A stretch of 64,000 nt of DNA from Brachybacterium sp. Z12 (GCF_014400405.1 NZ_CP060496.1:868001-932000); one strand, 5' to 3'; positions 1-11,598 are shown, numbered from the stretch's first letter. Numbers and translations are program-made. Notes: generated from the letters alone by a model not told the origin.

Positions 1-396
1 TCCGGCACCAGCTGGGAGGCCGAGGGGATGCCGATGGACGATCGCACCGAGCTCGCGCTCGAGCGTGCCGGTTATGCGCGTCCCTTCGAGCACACCGCCC
101 GCACCATCCACCTCACAGAGCTGCTGGCCTGGGACCTGGTGCTGCCGATGACGGCCGATCACGCCCAGAGGCTGCGCCGGATGGTGGATCAGGCCCCGGA
201 GGGATCCTCCGTCCCCGAGATCAGGATGTGGCGGCGTTTCGAGCCCGGAGCGGATCCGGAGGCGCTCCCGACGGAGATCGCCGTCGATGATCCCTGGTAC
301 GAGGGACAGGGTGCTTTCGATCGGACCATCCGCGAGATGCAGCAGAGCGTGCCCGGCATCATCGCGTTCGCCAGAGAGCTGCTCGAGCAGCGCTGA
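1..396 (+). CDS. Low-molecular-weight protein-tyrosine phosphatase, C-terminal part
   Basis: The reading frame is open from base 1, so the 5' end with the catalytic CX5R loop lies outside the window. The visible part starts SGTSWEAEG then PMDDR, the family's 'SAGT...G.PMD.R' segment after the P-loop. The general-acid region follows as VDDPWYEG, matching the D-P-W/Y signature, and the last helix (FDRTIREM) is also typical. The protein would remove phosphate from phosphotyrosine in the cytosol. It converges on the next gene with a 3-base gap. Family assignment is firm; the substrate is unknown. Confidence 0.85.
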   Translation, partial: SGTSWEAEGMPMDDRTELALERAGYARPFEHTARTIHLTELLAWDLVLPMTADHAQRLRRMVDQAPEGSSVPEIRMWRRFEPGADPEALPTEIAVDDPWYEGQGAFDRTIREMQQSVPGIIAFARELLEQR

Positions 397-399
397 GCT

Positions 400-1683
400 C
401 AGTCCTCGGTGTCGTGCTTGCCGACGCTGTGTCGGCTGTGCCAGGTCGCGCCGACGAAGCCGGCCGTGGTGAGGAAGCCGATGACCAGCGCGGCGACGAG
501 GACCTGACGCATCTGCCCGAAGGATGAGCCGGTGTCTTCGGTGATCGCATTGAACAGCCTCACCACCGGGCCGCCCTCGCCCGCGGCTGTGGTGGGCTGC
601 GGTGACGGTGCGGGGGTGTGCTCGGCTCCTCGGCACCGACACCGCTGAACTCGGTCTCCTCACTGCTCTCGCTCTCCACCGGAGCGCTCGACGTCTCGGC
701 GGGAGTCGGCTCGGGTTCGGGAGCGGACTCAGGCTCCGCGGGCGCTGGTTCGGGAGCGGGCTCTGCGGCAGGCTCCGCACCCTCGGGCTCGACGTTCTGC
801 TCCTGCTCCGGGCTCTGCTCCGGGGTGAGGTCGGCTTCGGAGGAGGGGTCCTCTTCAGGGGCCGTGGGGGTCTCGCTCGGCTCGGGGGCGGGGGTGGTCT
901 CGGGCGGAGTCTCTGGCAAGGACGGGGATGGGGACGGAGACGGGGAGGGAGTTGGCTTGGGCGAGGGGGACTCGGTCTCCTCGGGAGGAGGCGTGGATTC
1001 CTCGTCGCCGGGATCCGTGGACTCGCCAGGGTCCGTGGGGTCGTCGGTCCCGTCGGGCGGGTCGGATTCGTCGGTCTGATCGGTGTTCTCGCTGGGCGAG
1101 GGTTCAGCCGGCACGCTGCCTGGAGCGCTCACGCCCGGTACCAGGGTGGGCCCGCCCCCGCCCCCGCCCTCGGCGTCATCGTCGCCGGCGTCTGCGCAGT
1201 CCTCGGCGATGGTCTTGCTGAGCAGTGTGGGTACGACGGAGAGGGTTCCCGGGGCCGGGCAGTCCTCGTTGATGACAGGGGGTTCGGCGGGCGAGGAGGG
1301 CTCGCTGCCCTCGGGAGTCTCGCTGCCCGCAGGAGTCTTGTCCCCGAGGGTCTGCTCCTCGGTGGGCTCCTCGTCAAGGGACGGCTGCTCGGGGTCGTCG
1401 GCTCCTCGGGAGTCTCCTGCTCGGGCGCCGGCTCCTCGGGGCTGGTCGCCTTGACGTCTTCGTCGGGCTCCTGCGGGAGCTTCTGCTTTTCTTGGTGCTC
1501 TTCCTCTGTTTCGCCCTCGGTCGCGCCCCCAGGGTCATCCTCCGGGAGCGGGTCCGCGGCCTCGAGGGAGGGGGACTGCGTGGTCTCGGGGTCCGTGATC
1601 TCGGCGAAGGCGGGGGCCGCGGCGACAGGAAGTGTCATGGCGAGAGCGGCGGAGCAGGCGCACAGGCGTGAGCGCAGACGCAT
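400..1683 (-). CDS. Secreted, membrane-anchored acidic Pro/Glu/Ser-rich protein (frameshifted)
   Basis: The ATG at 1683 is preceded by GGAGAGGGGG and begins a signal peptide (MRLRSRLCACSAALAMTL.. ending AFA). About 350 residues of low-complexity Pro, Glu, Ser and Thr follow, with a short Cys-containing segment (EDCPAPGTL..AEDCADAG). The C-terminus has one membrane helix (QVLVAALVIGFLTTAGFVGA) and a short charged tail. Two single-base frameshifts split the frame, near 1391 (a GGGG run) and near 625; reading across them restores one continuous protein. No LPXTG motif is visible before the helix. It is probably an exported stalk or adhesin-like protein; function unknown. Confidence 0.6.
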
Positions 1684-2072
1684 AAAGCTGGCCCCCTCTC
1701 CTGGTCGCAAGCTCGGCAGCTGCGGTCGGTGTCATCTCCGGTGGGTCCGACGGAGCATATTACCCTACCGACCCTTTACTTTCGACCCCATCGTTCACCC
1801 CTCCCAAGGCCCGCGCAAGGGCGCTGTGCATGGCGCCACGACACCGTGACGTACGTAATGGTGGCCATTTCTTGACCATCTCTTTGCCGTCGACCTGCAT
1901 GAATGCCGGTCAACGCGGGATTCCACGCCCCAGCAGCCTCTGCGTGAGGGGCCGTGCGCGCACCCGGCGCTCCTCAAGGAAACGTCCCGAAAGCGTCGCG
2001 GTGGCCTTCCGGCGCGAGCTCGCAGGAGGGCGCCGAGGCCCTGTCGGGCCCCGGCGCTCCTTCCGAAAGCTG
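1684..2072. other. Intergenic region between pgm and the secreted-protein gene
   Basis: About 390 bases without a credible gene. It holds the 5' region of the secreted-protein gene and, next to pgm, a GC-rich hairpin annotated separately. An AT-richer patch at about 1758-1880 could carry the promoter, but I cannot assign -10 and -35 boxes with confidence. Confidence 0.4.
2025..2060 (-). terminator. GC-rich hairpin downstream of pgm
   Basis: GGAGCGCCGGGGCCC pairs imperfectly with GGGCCTCGGCGCCCTCC across a short loop, 13 bases after the pgm stop. There is no T-tract, so it is at best a U-less actinobacterial-type terminator. Confidence 0.4.
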
Positions 2073-3718
<1,646 letters not shown>

Positions 3719-3814
3719 TCCATCCTCGAGTTCGGGGTCATCACGCCACTCTAAGTCAGTGCGGCCACCCCAGCACCGAGGACGACTGCGGGCTGAGACG
3801 GCCGCCCGCCGGGC

Positions 3815-4590
3815 TCAGGAACGACGCGACCGCACCAGCTTCACGATGCCGACGATGGTGAGCACCAGACCGATCAGCCCGGCGAGCACGCCGATGACCA
3901 GACCGATCAGCAGCGGCCCGGCCATGCTGAATACGCTGTACGGGCCCAGATGGGCCGGCGCATCGGTCCCGGTGCAGGTGACCGTCACGGTGGTGTCCTG
4001 GACCGCAGCGACGCCCAGGACCTGGACGTACTCGGAGCCGTCGCCGAAGGTGGTGTCGGTCGAGCTGGGCACCGTGGTCACAGCGCCCGGATCCGCGCCC
4101 TCCGCGGTGCATTCCGCCGTGGCCTCGTCCGCCTTCGGGACGTACACGATCAGCATCTCGTTGGCGGGCACCTCGACCTGCGCCGTCGCCCCCTCCATCG
4201 GGACCGGCCCCGTCGACGCGTCGACGGCGAGCGAGCTGATCGACCAGATGATCCCGCCGATCGTGACGACCGGCGCGACCACGACGAGCAGCACCAGGCC
4301 GACGATCAGGGGCCACAGCCCGCGCCGCTTGCGGGGCGCGGGGCCGGATCCGCCCGGAGCGGGCAGCGGCCCCGTCTGCGGGACGTACGGATCGGCAGGA
4401 GGGAACCCGGAGGGCGATGCGGAGCCCGACGGCGGCGTGGCTCCGTACGGCGATGAGGGGCCGGGGAGCCATAGCTCGGTGACCCCTGGACCGGGCCGCC
4501 CCCGGCATCGGGAGCAGGCGAGGCAGGCCCCGGCAGTCCGTAGCTGGGACGCTTGCGCGGGGCGGGCGTCATGGACTGACCATCGGACAT
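3815..4590 (-). CDS. Proline-rich membrane protein of unknown function (frameshifted)
   Basis: The ATG at 4590 follows AAGGAGCCCCG. The first 80 or so residues are a Pro/Gly/Ser-rich, presumably cytosolic tail (MSDGQSMTPAPRKRPSYG..). A membrane helix (GLWPLIVGLVLLVVVAPVV) follows, then an extracytoplasmic domain with one Cys pair (TAECTAEG..VTVTCTGTD), and a final double-length hydrophobic segment (MAGPLLIGLVIGVLAG..) ending in basic residues. A missing C near 4457 breaks the frame in the tail. The layout resembles actinobacterial small membrane proteins with proline-rich N-termini; I do not recognise a family. It lies downstream of pit on the same strand, 82 bases away. Confidence 0.6.
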
Positions 4591-4672
4591 CGGGGCTCCT
4601 TCTCGGCTCGGACCGGCCCAGGATAGTGGTCGATCCTCCGAGGCCGCCGAATCGGTGAACGACACCGCGACC

Positions 4673-5688
4673 TCAGGACGCGGCCACCTCCATGAAGACC
4701 CCGACCAGCGCCGCACCCAGCACCGCCGTGGCCAGAGGAGTGGCCAGCCAGACCAGCAGGATGCGCCCGGCGACCCCCAGCGCACCGTGCGCAGGCCCCG
4801 GGCGACGCCTGCCCCCACCACGCTCGAGGCCAGGGAATGAGAGGTTGAGACCGGGGACTCGAGGCCGAAGAGGCTGAGGGACATGGTGGCGGCCGACGAG
4901 GTCTCCGCAGCCAGCCCCTGCGCCACCGACAGATCGGTCAGGTTCCGCCCGAGGGTGCGGATGATGCGATGCCCGCCCACGAGCGTCCCGGCACCGATGG
5001 CGAGCGCAACTGCGGACATGACCGCCGTCGTCGAGACCTGGGAGGCGCCGGTGGTCGCGACCGCGATGACAACGACCGCCAGGGGCAGCCGCGAATCGTT
5101 GATCCCGTGCCCGGTCGCGACAGCCCCCGCGGAGACGGTCTGGGCGAAGCGCAGATGCCCCCGCAGCAGCCGTTCGTTCCGTCCCAGCCCCAGGATGATC
5201 TGCATCAGCCCGAAGGCGAGCCCCGCGGACAGCACCGGGCCGATCACGGAGACCCCCAGCAGGATCCCGAGCTGCGCCCAGTCCGCCGCCGCCCCGATCG
5301 CGAGCGAGACGCCGAGCGTCGCCCCGAAGAAGGCATGCCAGGTGGACGAGGGCATCCCGATGTACCACGTCAGCAGGTCCCAGCCGATCGTGGCCAGCAT
5401 CATCGCGATCAGAGCCAGGCCGAGCACGTCGGGCCTCCCCGCGGTCTCCTGCGTCAGCGGAGACATCCCCAGCAGACGGATCGCCCACGGCAGAGTGACG
5501 GCGATCATCGCCATCCCCAGCAGGGCGCCGAGCACGTTGAGGATCGCAGCCATTGTGAGGGCCGTCGACTCCCGCAGGGTGCGGGTGGTGATGGTCGTCG
5601 AGACCGCATTGGAGGCGTCGTGGAAGCCATTCATATACGCCATCGCGAGCGCGAGGACGATCACCGTCACCAGGAGGAACAGCGTCAC
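4673..5688 (-). CDS. pit: Low-affinity inorganic phosphate transporter, PiT family (frameshifted)
   Basis: Imports inorganic phosphate through the membrane. The N-terminal signature AYMNGFHDASNAVSTTITT and the internal repeat GHGINDSRLPLAVVVIA are the paired GFHDxxN/GxNDxxx motifs of PiT carriers, with about ten hydrophobic segments. A missing G in a GGGG(G) run near 4775 breaks the frame; the restored end is GVFMEVAAS. The start is a GTG directly abutting the stop of the DUF47 gene (TGA-GTG), so translation is probably coupled to it. Reconstructed length is about 338 residues, at the short end for PiT. Confidence 0.88.
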
Positions 5689-6324
5689 TCAGGCGTCCTT
5701 GACCCGCAGCAGATCAGCGATCCGTGCGACCCGTTCCTGCAAGGTGATCGTGTGCCGGATCGACTCGGAGACGTCGTGCAGGGGCAGCAGCTCCTGAGTG
5801 GAGCCGCCGCGGGTGTAGAGCTCGCCGAGCGCCTTGCGGACCATCCGCTCACCCTGCCGCGTGAGCTTGCGGACCTGTTCGTAGTAATCGCCCAGCTCCC
5901 GGATCCCGGCCAGCTTCCAGCTCGCGGCCACCGTGAGCTCGGCGGCGCGCTCGATCCCCTTGGCGGCATCCAGCAGCGAGGTGGGCAGCTGCCCCAGGCG
6001 GGAGGCGACCAGCAGCTCCGCGGTGTGCTCCATGGCGTCCACCGTGTCGGCGATGGTCAGGGCGAAGTCGTACAGCAGCTCCGCCTCGTACGGCGTGATC
6101 AGGGACTGAGCGAGCCGCTGGGCGATCCGACGGCACAGCTCCTCGGCGACCGTGGACTGCTCATGCAGACGGGGCGCGATGCGGGTGCGTTCCCGGTAAC
6201 CGTGGCCCAGCACCTTCGAATGGGTGTCGGAGGCCTGCACCAGCAGTTCGGCGAGCTCCGCGAAGAGGTCGTAGAGCGGGCGCTCGCTGCGCTGGGGGAA
6301 GAGCCGGGAGAGGAACTGCACCAC
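5689..6324 (-). CDS. DUF47 (PhoU-like) Pit accessory protein
   Basis: A 211-residue all-helical protein (MVQFLSRLFPQRSERPLYDL..), matching DUF47/YkaA-type proteins that accompany pit genes and are thought to regulate phosphate uptake. Repeated amphipathic helices and a heptad-like pattern are visible throughout; no membrane segment. The GTG start at 6324 has GAGGAGG at good spacing. It ends one base before the pit start codon, so the two form an operon. Intact frame. Confidence 0.85.
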   Translation of the reverse strand: MVQFLSRLFPQRSERPLYDLFAELAELLVQASDTHSKVLGHGYRERTRIAPRLHEQSTVAEELCRRIAQRLAQSLITPYEAELLYDFALTIADTVDAMEHTAELLVASRLGQLPTSLLDAAKGIERAAELTVAASWKLAGIRELGDYYEQVRKLTRQGERMVRKALGELYTRGGSTQELLPLHDVSESIRHTITLQERVARIADLLRVKDA

Positions 6325-6554
6325 TGCGGTTCGCCTCCTCGCGCCTCAGGCGCATGACGTCGCCGACGCCCGGACGGGGTTGCGGACCGGATTCACGATG
6401 TTGAGGCGCCGGACCGGGATGCGCCTGTCGGCGCGAAGGCCGCTCGAAGCGGCAAATGTTGGAGCCCGGGGCAACCGCGGCCCGGCGCACATCCATCGTA
6501 GGGCACGGGCCCGGGCCGAGGGCAAGTGCAGGCCCGCCCGCCATGGCATGGGCC

Positions 6555-7178
6555 TCAGTCCAGCTGGCCGGCCTCCGCGCGATGGCCCGCGGCGGTGAGC
6601 TCCTCGCCGGTGCGCAGGAGCCGCTCGGCCTGCCGAGTGCGCTCATCGCCCAGATCGTCGTCGGCCAGATGCGCGGTGCCGTACGCCACGATCATGGCGA
6701 CCGCCCCCGCACGCCGCAGTGCGAGGGCCAGATCCCCGGTGAAGGCACCGCGCAGGATGTGGTCCATGGTCCGCTGCACCTGCTCGACCTCGGGCGGCTC
6801 GGCGAAACCGGAGACATAGCGCAGCCCGGGGGCGGTGCGGGATCCGGCGCGATAGCGACGCACCACCTCGTCTCCGCCCTGCTGCTGCACCCACGTGTGC
6901 AGCACGTACAGCCGCCACAGCGCGCCCGGGAGCGTGGAGGCAGGCGCACTGGACCACAGCGCGCTGAGATCCGTCAGCCCGTCGTCCGCGGCGAGAGCCA
7001 CGACGCGGGCGACCACCTCGGGATCCGAGGAGTGGAAGACCCCGTCCAGCAGCGCCCGTGCGGAGTCGTGGGCCAGATCGGCGGAGGACGCGGGATCGGG
7101 CTCGCCGGGGATGGACGCTGCGACCGAGTCGAAGAGCGGGGCGGGCCGACGGAAGCGTGAGGAGCCGTTCGAGGACAT
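6555..7178 (-). CDS. Conserved hypothetical protein
   Basis: About 207 residues, soluble, rich in Ala and Leu, with a recognisable conserved stretch (FDSVAASIPGEPDPASSADL then PEVVARVVALAADDGLTDL, and LPGALWRLYVLHTWV). I remember similar actinobacterial proteins of no agreed function and assign none. The ATG at 7178 is preferred over an in-frame GTG at 7187 because a TAGTGT hexamer ends 7 bases before the ATG, as in other leaderless genes here. It is transcribed divergently from the PH-domain gene. Confidence 0.6.
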   Translation of the reverse strand: MSSNGSSRFRRPAPLFDSVAASIPGEPDPASSADLAHDSARALLDGVFHSSDPEVVARVVALAADDGLTDLSALWSSAPASTLPGALWRLYVLHTWVQQQGGDEVVRRYRAGSRTAPGLRYVSGFAEPPEVEQVQRTMDHILRGAFTGDLALALRRAGAVAMIVAYGTAHLADDDLGDERTRQAERLLRTGEELTAAGHRAEAGQLD

Positions 7179-7185
7179 GCTCCGC

Positions 7186-7221
7186 ACACTACGCGCCGTC
7201 TCCGGGAGCCCGCACTACCCT
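7186..7221. promoter_or_regulatory. Divergent leaderless promoter pair
   Basis: On the minus strand TAGTGT (7186-7191) ends 7 bases before ATG 7178. On the plus strand TACCCT (7216-7221) ends 6 bases before ATG 7228. Both fit an actinobacterial TAnnnT -10 element with transcription starting at or next to the start codon. Neither gene has a clear Shine-Dalgarno sequence. Confidence 0.5.
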
Positions 7222-7227
7222 GAGCGC

Positions 7228-7881
7228 ATGACCATCCCCCGCCAGATCGGACCCGAGACCGGCCCGCGCACCGCCCTGCCCGACTACTCGCGCAGCAATG
7301 CGACAGTCGAGCGGATGGTCTCCGACCTGCGCGGCAGTCCCCGGGACCGGGGAGCGAACGGGGCCGTCCGTGCACTGTTCCCCACTGCCGTGACGAGGGA
7401 CACCCTGATCCGGGCGGTGGTCTCGGCGATCCTGCTGGGCGGCACGGTCGTCACCGCAGCGACGCTCCTGCTGCTCGCCCTCGGCCTGGAGGACGGACGC
7501 TCCCCGGGGATCGGGTTGCTGATCGTGATGCTCTCCCTGGGCGGGATCGGGCTGATCCTGTTCGCGCTCGGCCTGAGATTCGGTGCGGTCGCCCTGGCGA
7601 CCTCCCGATCCCGTGTGGAGATCTCCGAGCACGGGCTGCGAGTGGTGGGTGCCTTCCGCTCCCGCGAGGTGCCCTGGCGCGACATCCTCGCGGTCGAATC
7701 CCGGGTGGTCCATCCCGTGCACTGGCTCACCGCAGCGCTGCGGCTGCGTGACGGCTCCCGGGTCGTGATGCCCGCCTTCGACCGCCATATCTGGAACTAC
7801 TCCCAGCCCTCGGGGCAGGACATCCGTGCCCTGCGCATCGAGCTGAAGAAGCAGGAGAAGTCCGCCCGCCGGCCGTTCTGA
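7228..7881 (+). CDS. PH-like-domain membrane protein
   Basis: 217 residues. After a polar N-terminus (MTIPRQIGPETG..) come two membrane helices (IRAVVSAILLGGTVVTAATLL and IGLLIVMLSLGGIGLILFAL). A C-terminal beta-rich domain follows (SRVEISEHGLRVVGAFRSRE.. VPWRDILAVESR), with the strand pattern and the conserved Trp-x-Asp-Ile of bacterial PH (bPH2/DUF2581-like) domains. It ends in basic residues. The domain probably faces the cytosol. Start chosen from the leaderless -10 element 6 bases upstream. Role unknown. Confidence 0.65.
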   Translation: MTIPRQIGPETGPRTALPDYSRSNATVERMVSDLRGSPRDRGANGAVRALFPTAVTRDTLIRAVVSAILLGGTVVTAATLLLLALGLEDGRSPGIGLLIVMLSLGGIGLILFALGLRFGAVALATSRSRVEISEHGLRVVGAFRSREVPWRDILAVESRVVHPVHWLTAALRLRDGSRVVMPAFDRHIWNYSQPSGQDIRALRIELKKQEKSARRPF

Positions 7882-7908
7882 GCCCGGCGCCGCCGCCGCG
7901 GGGGAGCC

Positions 7909-8592
7909 TCAGACGGAGGCGGGGGCCTGGCTGATCCCGTCGGCCCACAGGGCACGGGTCGCTTCAGCGATCCCCTCGGCGGTCACGTCGGAGACCCCGA
8001 GGATGCCGTCGTCATCGAGCGGGAGGTGCCCGAGCTTCCAGCTGCCGTCCGGCTCCGCATGGAACATCAGCGGAACCGGGTCGTTCGGGGCGTCGAGGTC
8101 GGTGCGGCGCAGGGAGACGGTGCGCTCGTTGCCTTCCTCGAGGAACGCCAGCACGATGTCGGAGACGGAGGTGGGCACCTCATCGCTGCTGGGCAGCGCA
8201 GTGACCACGAAGGAGTCCAGCTCGTCCTGGGTGAGCATGATGATGGCTTCGTTTGCCTTGATGATGAAGGCCATGCGCATCGCTTCACCCTCGGCCAGGG
8301 CCATCCCGAGCCAGCGATCGGCGGCGGTCAGCGCGGTGGCGACGACCTGCCCCTCCTCGCCCAGCAGCCACTGGCCGTCGTCCGAGCGCTCGACCTTGCC
8401 GCGGGCGCGCAGACCGGAGGTGACCGCTGCGGTGACGAACTCCTGGGCTGCCTCGGGTGCGCGGCGCAGACCCACCTGCTCGCGCGTGATCCGCCCGTTC
8501 TCGGTGTCGCGCAGCCCGAGCATGAAGTCGATCTCGTACGCGGTGTAGATCGTGACCTGCTCATCGGTCGCGGTGGCGCTGGTCTCGCTCAT
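7909..8592 (-). CDS. Conserved hypothetical protein
   Basis: 227 residues from the ATG at 8592, which follows GGGGGACCC. The N-terminus is Ser/Thr-rich; the rest is a soluble alpha/beta protein with a central Met/Leu-rich core (RMAFIIKANEAIIMLTQDEL) and an acidic C-terminal half. No signal peptide, membrane helix or catalytic motif is evident. The sequence is compatible with a distant ESX-accessory (EspG-like) fold because of its two similar halves, but that is speculation. It sits between the PH-domain gene (convergent) and the hydroxyacid dehydrogenase (same strand). Confidence 0.5.
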   Translation of the reverse strand: MSETSATATDEQVTIYTAYEIDFMLGLRDTENGRITREQVGLRRAPEAAQEFVTAAVTSGLRARGKVERSDDGQWLLGEEGQVVATALTAADRWLGMALAEGEAMRMAFIIKANEAIIMLTQDELDSFVVTALPSSDEVPTSVSDIVLAFLEEGNERTVSLRRTDLDAPNDPVPLMFHAEPDGSWKLGHLPLDDDGILGVSDVTAEGIAEATRALWADGISQAPASV

Positions 8593-8687
8593 GGGTCCCC
8601 CTGCGTGGCGTGGACCGGGGGCCGAGGGCACCCGGAAGAACTGTCACCGGAAGCATGTCAGATCCGTGGTGGGCGCTCCACCGGTTC

Positions 8688-9719
8688 TCAGGAGAGGCGG
8701 TCGTAGATCTCTGCGGTGACCTCGTGGCGCAGGGGAGCGCCGGTGAGGAACGCTTCGATCTCATCGACGACCCCGGCACCCTGGGCGAGGCGGGCCTCGA
8801 CGGTGCCACCGGCCACATGCGGGGTGATCACCACGTTGTCCAGGCCGTAGAGAGGGGAGTCCGCTGCCAGCGGCTCGCTGTCGAACACATCCAGGCCCGC
8901 CCGCAGCCGGCCGGCCACCAGCTCGGCGGTCAGGGCCTCCATGTCGACCACGGCGGACCGGGCGGTGTTCAGCACGATCGCACCATCGCGCAGGAGCGCG
9001 ATCATGTCGGCGTCGAGCATCCCGTCGGTCTGGTCGGTGACGGGGGCGTGGATCGCGAGCACGTCGCTGCGCTCGCACAGCTCCGCGAGCCCCACCAGTT
9101 GCACACCGAGCGCCTCGGCATCGGCCTGCGTCGCGAAGGGGTCGACGGCGAGGAGGTCACGCACACCCAGTCCGCGCGCCATCGAGATGTACTCGCGCCC
9201 GACCCGGGACAGGCCGACCACACCGATGGTCTGCTCGCGGATGCCGTGCGTGAGGGTCCCCGAGCCGCCGGCGGCCCAGTCTCGGGTCGCCTGCAGACGG
9301 CGGTCCATCGAGTGCACATCGCGCAGCAGCACGAGGGTGAGGGTCAGGGCGAGCTCCGCCACGGCCGTGGCCATCGGTGCTGAACCGCCCTGGGCGAGCC
9401 GGAGGCCCTGCTCGAGCACGTGCTTCGGGAACAGCCCGCGAACGGTGCCGGCGGTATGCGCGGCGTACTTCAGCCGGGTGCCGCTCAGCACGGAGGGGTC
9501 GAAGGGCGCGGTGCTCCAGGACGTGATGAGCACGTCGTACTCGTCCGCGAGGCCATCCGGCAGCGGTGCCCGGAGCTCACCGGTGTCGGGGGCGAGCACG
9601 ACCTCGCCGAGGCCTCGCAGGCGGGCGAGGGACGACGGGGAGTAGAGGACCTCGAGCTCCCGCGGCGTGATCGCCACGAAGATGCGGGCGGCACCGGGGG
9701 CATCGATGGAGTCGGTCAT
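8688..9719 (-). CDS. D-2-hydroxyacid dehydrogenase family protein (NAD-dependent)
   Basis: 343 residues with the 2-hydroxyacid dehydrogenase fold. The Rossmann loop reads GVVGLSRVGRE, so the middle Gly of the usual GLGxxG is Ser. The catalytic Arg (LNTARSAVVD), Glu (FDSEPL) and His (ITPHVAGG) are all present. It should interconvert a 2-keto acid and a 2-hydroxy acid with NAD(H). Its ATG overlaps the stop of the SGNH hydrolase gene (ATGA), making it the last gene of a four-gene translationally coupled operon next to a LacI repressor. A sugar-acid substrate is therefore likely, but which one is unknown. Confidence 0.85.
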   Translation of the reverse strand: MTDSIDAPGAARIFVAITPRELEVLYSPSSLARLRGLGEVVLAPDTGELRAPLPDGLADEYDVLITSWSTAPFDPSVLSGTRLKYAAHTAGTVRGLFPKHVLEQGLRLAQGGSAPMATAVAELALTLTLVLLRDVHSMDRRLQATRDWAAGGSGTLTHGIREQTIGVVGLSRVGREYISMARGLGVRDLLAVDPFATQADAEALGVQLVGLAELCERSDVLAIHAPVTDQTDGMLDADMIALLRDGAIVLNTARSAVVDMEALTAELVAGRLRAGLDVFDSEPLAADSPLYGLDNVVITPHVAGGTVEARLAQGAGVVDEIEAFLTGAPLRHEVTAEIYDRLS

Positions 9720-10556
9720 GGGGTCTCCTTCTTCGGGGCGGGCAGATCCTGCAGACCGAGGCGCTGCAGGCCGGTGAGCAGATGGGTGGCCACCGCGGCG
9801 TTGCCGAGCTGATCGAAGTGTCCCGGATCAGTGGAGATCGAGGGTGGCTTGGCCCCGGCTGCCCGCTCGGCGAGGTCGGAGGGGGGGCGCGATCCCGGTG
9901 GCCTCAGGCAGAGCGGGTGAGGTGAGGAAGTCCTGCACCTCGAGGAAGGCGGTGCCGAAGTGCTCTGCGCAGCCGGTGTTCACCGCGAGCACCTGCTCGC
10001 GCAGCGCGGGCTCCGCGCCGTTGTTCACGAACTGCCCGACGACGGCCACCCGCGCGCCGGCCCGCTCGAGGAAACGAGCAGAGGAGACGATGCGCTCGAT
10101 GACCCCTTCCGCGTCCTGCCCGCGGTTCAGGTCGTTCTTGCCCATCCACAGCACGGCGTCATGGCCGTGCAGGCTGCTCGCAGCGAGGGGGACGAAGGGG
10201 TCACCGTCCACCGCGACCGGCGCCCCGGGCCGCAGACGGGTGAGGAAGACGCCCTCCTCGGTCCCGTGGACCACGGCGGGGATACCGGCCACGTGCCCGG
10301 CGAAGGGCTTGAGGGAGTGGGGGACGAGATCGAGTTCGGTGGGCAGCAGCCGGACCATCCCGGCGGACGGCAGGCGCCCGCCCTCGACAGCGACCAGCAG
10401 CGGGATCGACCCGATCCGGGCGGCGGTGTGGTGCGAGGTCTCCCCACCCCTGCCCTCGTTGATGAAGCCGAGGCCGGAGGGCGCCAGCGCGGCCTCCATC
10501 GCAGGGCCGATCAGCGCCATCGAGGAGGAGCCCCAGCCGACGAGGGCCGGGATCAC
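9716..10556 (-). CDS. SGNH/GDSL-type hydrolase (frameshifted)
   Basis: About 280 residues. SGNH blocks are visible in order: block I as GWGSSSM (nucleophile Ser in place of the GDS context), block II as NEGRGGET, block III as GKND, and block V as DPGH (catalytic Asp and His). Block V appears only after correcting one extra base in a seven-G run at about 9881-9887; the corrected frame ends exactly at the ATGA overlap with the next gene, which supports the correction. The GTG start overlaps the previous stop (GTGA). No signal peptide, so it probably removes an acyl group from a cytosolic sugar intermediate. Confidence 0.75.
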
Positions 10557-11598
10557 GACAGCCAGCCCTCGCGCCCGGCGGCGACGAACTCCTCGTCCAG
10601 CAGCGCGGGGAAGCGCGAGCGCATCTGACGGATCAGCTCCGCCTGCCCGGGGAGAGGACATCCGGGCCCAGGCACCGGGTGGCGCTCAGCAGGCCCTGCT
10701 GACGCAGCAGCTCGCTGATCCCGGGCACGCAGCCGGCGAAGTCGTGGAGGACATCGAACACGGCCGCGTTGATCTCGACCAGGTCGCTGCCCAGAGCGAG
10801 CAGATCGGGAGTGACCTCGCCGGCGGCCACCTCGGCATTCGCCCGGGAGACGAGCTCGACGGCGGCGCGAGTGCCCACCGCCCACTGCCCCAGGAGCCCG
10901 CCGCGCGCCCGCACGACCCGTGGACGCCCGGCGACCACCCGTTGGTACGGGGTGACCAGATCGGCCACGATCGCATCGTCGTTCCCGGTGAGCACAGCCA
11001 CCTCGTCCCAGCGGTCGTGGACCAGGAGCTCCTGCATGACGTCATTGGTGCGGTAGCGGTCAAAGGGAGCGGTCTTCACCGCGACCACCGACTCGAGATC
11101 GAACAGGGCACGCCAGAACGCTCGGGACAGCGGCATGCCGCCCACACTGTCCTGCAGGTAGAAGCCGATGGTGGGGAGCACCTCGCCGACAGCGGCGGCG
11201 CGTTCGAGCAGCGTCCGGTCACTGCGCTCGACCATGCCCCAGGGGCTCATGAGGGCGGCGTCGTAGCCAAGCTCGCGGGCCGTCTCCGCTTCGCGCACGG
11301 CCTGCGCGGTGTCGCCGACGAGCCCTGCGATCAGCAGCGGGGAGTCGACCGCCCCGGCGACGCCCTCGGCGCTGATCGAGGCGGCCTGCTCCCAGACGGT
11401 GCGCAGCAGCGAGGGGTCGTCGTGCAGCTCGAACTGGGTGGAGTGCACGCCCACGGCGAGGCCCTGGGCCCCGGCGGCCAACTGGTAGCGGGACAGGGCC
11501 CGCTGCGCGTGCAGGTCCAGCCCGCCGGCGGCGTCGAGAGCGAGAGGATGAGCCGGGATCGCCACCCCGGCGTCGAGGCGAGCGTGCAGGTCAGTCAT
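10553..11598 (-). CDS. Dihydrodipicolinate synthase-family aldolase/lyase (frameshifted)
   Basis: About 348 residues of DapA-like TIM barrel. The Schiff-base lysine is seen in SVVAVKTAPFDRYRT, and the FELHDD and TIGFYLQDSVGG segments fit the barrel strands. These relatives commonly cleave or dehydrate 2-keto-3-deoxy sugar acids instead of making lysine precursors. A missing base near 10652 shifts the last 27 residues; the corrected end (GREGWLS) overlaps the next start by GTGA. Its ATG overlaps the epimerase stop by ATGA. The catabolic operon context argues against a lysine-pathway role. Confidence 0.8.

Noticed and set aside
602..1849. Gly/Arg-rich 415-codon plus-strand frame
   Set aside because: Shadow of the secreted Pro/Glu/Ser protein on the other strand; no start signal and no domain.
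6325..6554. Possible riboswitch or small RNA upstream of the DUF47-pit operon
   Set aside because: Short GC hairpins occur but no conserved riboswitch core was recognised; random GC pairing is expected here.
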